NCBI GenBank assembly: GCA_030430845.1
Contig: JAUIKE010000092.1
Location: 1-32,547 of the forward strand
Length of the DNA stretch: 32,547 nt
From: Bacteroidia bacterium
GTDB lineage: Bacteria > Bacteroidota > Bacteroidia > Chitinophagales > Saprospiraceae
Direction: 5' to 3'
The notes beneath the pieces are model-generated. The model saw only the letters and a list, made by a program, of their open reading frames with translations. It was not told where the DNA came from and ran no database searches. A program made the position numbers and the translations under genes. Positions 30,098 to 32,547 of this stretch are shown one piece after another. Position 1 is the first letter of the stretch. The number at the start of each line of letters is the position of its first letter.

Positions 30098-32547
30098 ATG
30101 CGCCAATATAGACACTGGCTATTGTTGATGATCGGATGGAGCCTGGCCTTTTCGGCTTCTGCCAACATCAACCCTAATATTCATAAAAAAGAAGGGAAAA
30201 CGAGTGGCGGAACGACCGTTTCCTTTAGGGAAAATTGTGATAATGCTATTACTCAGATCGACCAGGCCATCAACAACGTACGGGCTCGACTGCTGACAGG
30301 CGGAGATGTATGGTGGGATGGTACCGACGGCCGATATGTGGTACCCAAGGTGGCTCCGGGTTTGCCGGAAGTATCCTCTATTTTTGCCGGAGCCGTTTGG
30401 CTGGGAGGAGTCGATCCCGCCGGTAACCTTAAAGTAGCGGCTCAGACTTATGGCCGCAGCAATGGTTCTTTTGACTACTGGCCCGGGCCTTTAAACCCCG
30501 AAACGGGCCTAACCGACCAGGAAACCTGTGCCAAGTGGGATAAGTTTTTTGTGGTCACCGGAGAAAATATTGAACAGCACATCCGCAATTATGAGCGCAG
30601 TGTACTCGAAGGCGTTCCTTATGATCCGGACGATATCCCTAAAGATGTCAAAGGCTGGCCGGCAAAAGGCAATGAGTTTTTCTTTGAGATCCATCAATTT
30701 GAGTTGCCTAACACCACCCAAGGCCTGGCCGGTTTTTGGGATCAAGATGGCGACGGCAACTACAACCCAGATCAGGGAGACTTTCCTGTGATCGAAATCC
30801 GCGGTTGTCTGGACGAGCCTCAGTTCCCGGATGAAATGATCTTCTGGATCTATAATGATGCCGGTAACATTCACTCTCAGTCACAGGGGGATGCCATCCA
30901 GATGGAGATACAAGTGCAGGCTTTTGCATATGCTACCAATGATGAGATCAACGATATGACCTTCCAGCGCTATAAACTGATCAACAGGGCGGTGGAAAGC
31001 ATTGATTCGACCTTTTTTGCGATGTGGGTAGACCCTGACCTGGGCTGCTATACCGATGATTATGTGGGGTGTGATACCTCGCGCAGTATGGCTTATGTGT
31101 ATAATGAAGATGCGATTGACGGCCAGACCGGCTGTGTTTGTCCACTTGGTGTGAATACCTATTGTGAGGAGGTGCCTATTCTGGGAGTGGATTACTTCAG
31201 GGGGCCTTTAGATGAAAATGGGGATGAGCTGCCCATGTCTTCTTTTACCTACTATAATAATGGTGGGGTAGGATCGCCTGAGTTTGGTACGACTGACCCG
31301 GAAAATGCAACTGAGTATTACAATTATATTTCCGGCTCCTGGAAAGACGGGAGTCCCTTCACCTTTGGGGACGATGGTTTTCAGGACGGTGATCCTGTCA
31401 AATTTGCTTTCACGGATGCACCGGATGATTCGCGTGGCTGGTCGATGTGTACGGAAGGCCTGGCCTTTGGTGACCGTCGAACCTTGCAGGCATCCGGGCC
31501 TTTCCGCCTGGACCCCGGGGCAGTGAATGAATTGATCATCGGTGCTGTCTGGGTAGCGGATCAGGATTATCCTTGTCCGAGCATCCGGAAATTACAGGAA
31601 GCAGATGACATTGCCCAGGCTTTGTTCGACAACTGCTTTGAGATTACCGACGGTCCGGATGCGCCGGATGTAGACTTTATAGAACTGGACCGTGAACTGA
31701 TCGCAATTTTTACGAATGATACTTTGAGCTCAAACAATGCTTTTGAAGCGTATGCCCAAAGAGGTCTTCAAATCCCGGCCGGTACAGACGATACTTTGTA
31801 TCGTTTTGAGGGATATAAGCTTTACCAGCTGGCCAGTCCGGATGTTACCCTGGCTGACCTGGACGATCCCGACAAGGCCCGCCTGATCTATCAGGTAGAC
31901 CTCAAAAATAATGTGGATCGAATTTTTAACTGGGAGAACGTGGACAACCCAACCGGCGAAGAGTTTTATGCTCCTTTCGTACAGGTTGAAGGTGAAAATG
32001 AAGGAATCCGTCATACTTTCCGTATTTCGGAAGACCAGTTTGCCGAAGGAGATCGAGGATTGATTAATCATAAAAGATATTACTTCACGGCCCTTGCATA
32101 TGCCTTTAATGAATATGAAGCCTTTGATCCTAAGGATGTTATTGGTCAGCGCCGGCCCTATCTAGAAGGAAGAAGGAACATAGGTGATGGCGATAACCCA
32201 TTTTATACCGCCATTCCACGCCCCATTGTAGACAAAAACCTGAATGCCGTTTATGGGGAAGGCCCGGCCATTACGCGTGTAGACGGCGTGGGGATTGGAG
32301 GCCGCTTCGTGGATATCTCTGACGAAACGCGACAGGCTATAATGGAGGGTACTTTTGACGGGAATATAACTTATGAACCAGGACAAGGGCCAATAGAAGT
32401 CAATATTTTCAATCCGCTTGAGGTAGTGGACGGATCTTTTGAGCTTCGTCTGGTAGATGAGAATATTGATAACAATCAACTAGACAATAATGTACGCTGG
32501 GAACTGCGCAGCCTGAGTGACCCCTCACAGCCGGTTATTGCCTCAGA
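30098..32547 (+). CDS. Large secreted protein, partial at the 3' end
   Basis: The reading frame from ATG 30098 stays open to the window edge (816 codons plus two bases), so the C-terminus is missing. It starts with a signal peptide (MRQYRHWLLLMIGWSLAFSASA, cut about residue 22). The mature part has a repeated Trp/Gly/Asp-rich style: GDVWWDGTDGRYVVPKVAPG, IFAGAVWLGGVDPAGNLKVA and DQDGDGNYNPDQGD at 215-228, a calcium-loop-like segment. Several cysteines occur in pairs (for example CVCP). I recall this style from large surface proteins next to TonB receptors in Bacteroidota, but I cannot name the family. A type IX sorting domain would be at the missing C-terminus and cannot be confirmed. Confidence 0.8.
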   Translation, partial: MRQYRHWLLLMIGWSLAFSASANINPNIHKKEGKTSGGTTVSFRENCDNAITQIDQAINNVRARLLTGGDVWWDGTDGRYVVPKVAPGLPEVSSIFAGAVWLGGVDPAGNLKVAAQTYGRSNGSFDYWPGPLNPETGLTDQETCAKWDKFFVVTGENIEQHIRNYERSVLEGVPYDPDDIPKDVKGWPAKGNEFFFEIHQFELPNTTQGLAGFWDQDGDGNYNPDQGDFPVIEIRGCLDEPQFPDEMIFWIYNDAGNIHSQSQGDAIQMEIQVQAFAYATNDEINDMTFQRYKLINRAVESIDSTFFAMWVDPDLGCYTDDYVGCDTSRSMAYVYNEDAIDGQTGCVCPLGVNTYCEEVPILGVDYFRGPLDENGDELPMSSFTYYNNGGVGSPEFGTTDPENATEYYNYISGSWKDGSPFTFGDDGFQDGDPVKFAFTDAPDDSRGWSMCTEGLAFGDRRTLQASGPFRLDPGAVNELIIGAVWVADQDYPCPSIRKLQEADDIAQALFDNCFEITDGPDAPDVDFIELDRELIAIFTNDTLSSNNAFEAYAQRGLQIPAGTDDTLYRFEGYKLYQLASPDVTLADLDDPDKARLIYQVDLKNNVDRIFNWENVDNPTGEEFYAPFVQVEGENEGIRHTFRISEDQFAEGDRGLINHKRYYFTALAYAFNEYEAFDPKDVIGQRRPYLEGRRNIGDGDNPFYTAIPRPIVDKNLNAVYGEGPAITRVDGVGIGGRFVDISDETRQAIMEGTFDGNITYEPGQGPIEVNIFNPLEVVDGSFELRLVDENIDNNQLDNNVRWELRSLSDPSQPVIAS

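Overview
The window is a 32.5-kb piece of a Bacteroidota chromosome, most likely from the class Saprospiria, although that rank is inferred from style alone. The evidence is a split F-type ATP synthase operon (atpBEFHAG without atpD/atpC) with a long periplasmic-type extension on subunit a, a gldH gliding-motility lipoprotein gene, CarB without its allosteric domain, a TonB-dependent receptor with a carboxypeptidase-regulatory-like N-terminus, and repeated TAnnTTTG -7 promoter boxes with little Shine-Dalgarno use. Apart from the 3'-truncated last gene, every gene looks intact. I saw no rRNA, tRNA, IS element, prophage or CRISPR array.

Layout. 43-3207: a single-chain UvrD-type helicase fused to a PD-(D/E)XK nuclease with AddB-like cysteines. 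3461-9057: promoter, atpB-atpE-atpF-atpH-atpA-atpG and a strong terminator, with stem-loops in several of the gaps between genes. 9068-9649: an orphan small protein with a D...ExK nuclease-like motif. 9748-15389: a tripartite efflux operon (TolC-like channel, lipoprotein adaptor, RND pump). 15390-15854: a gene-poor, AT-rich stretch with hairpins, a 36-bp perfect palindrome and a startless small reading frame. 15855-16796: a secreted PA14-OmpA protein. 16869-17888: a sugar-nucleotidyltransferase, converging with a flavin-reductase-like gene on the minus strand (17883-18767). 18922-19449: a TlpA-like lipoprotein thioredoxin. 19568-21857: grpE-dnaJ-gldH, preceded by a candidate sigma-54-like promoter and an inverted repeat. 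22035-22277: a GlsB/YeaQ-type small membrane protein. 22312-25128 (minus): carB, with a 10-bp inverted repeat bracketing its -7 box. 25307-25993 (minus): an unknown lipoprotein. 26291-32547: a TonB-dependent receptor followed by a very large secreted protein that runs off the window.

How the parts fit. Most of the window is core metabolism and envelope biology: ATP synthesis, pyrimidine/arginine precursor supply, chaperones, efflux and surface proteins. The least-described material is the receptor/secreted-protein pair at the right end, the orphan D...ExK protein behind the ATP synthase operon, and several regulatory structures: the carB inverted repeat, the grpE promoter, the ATP-operon stem-loops and the interspersed palindromes. 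I found no clear evidence of a wholly new multi-gene system; the receptor pair is the best candidate for something under-described.
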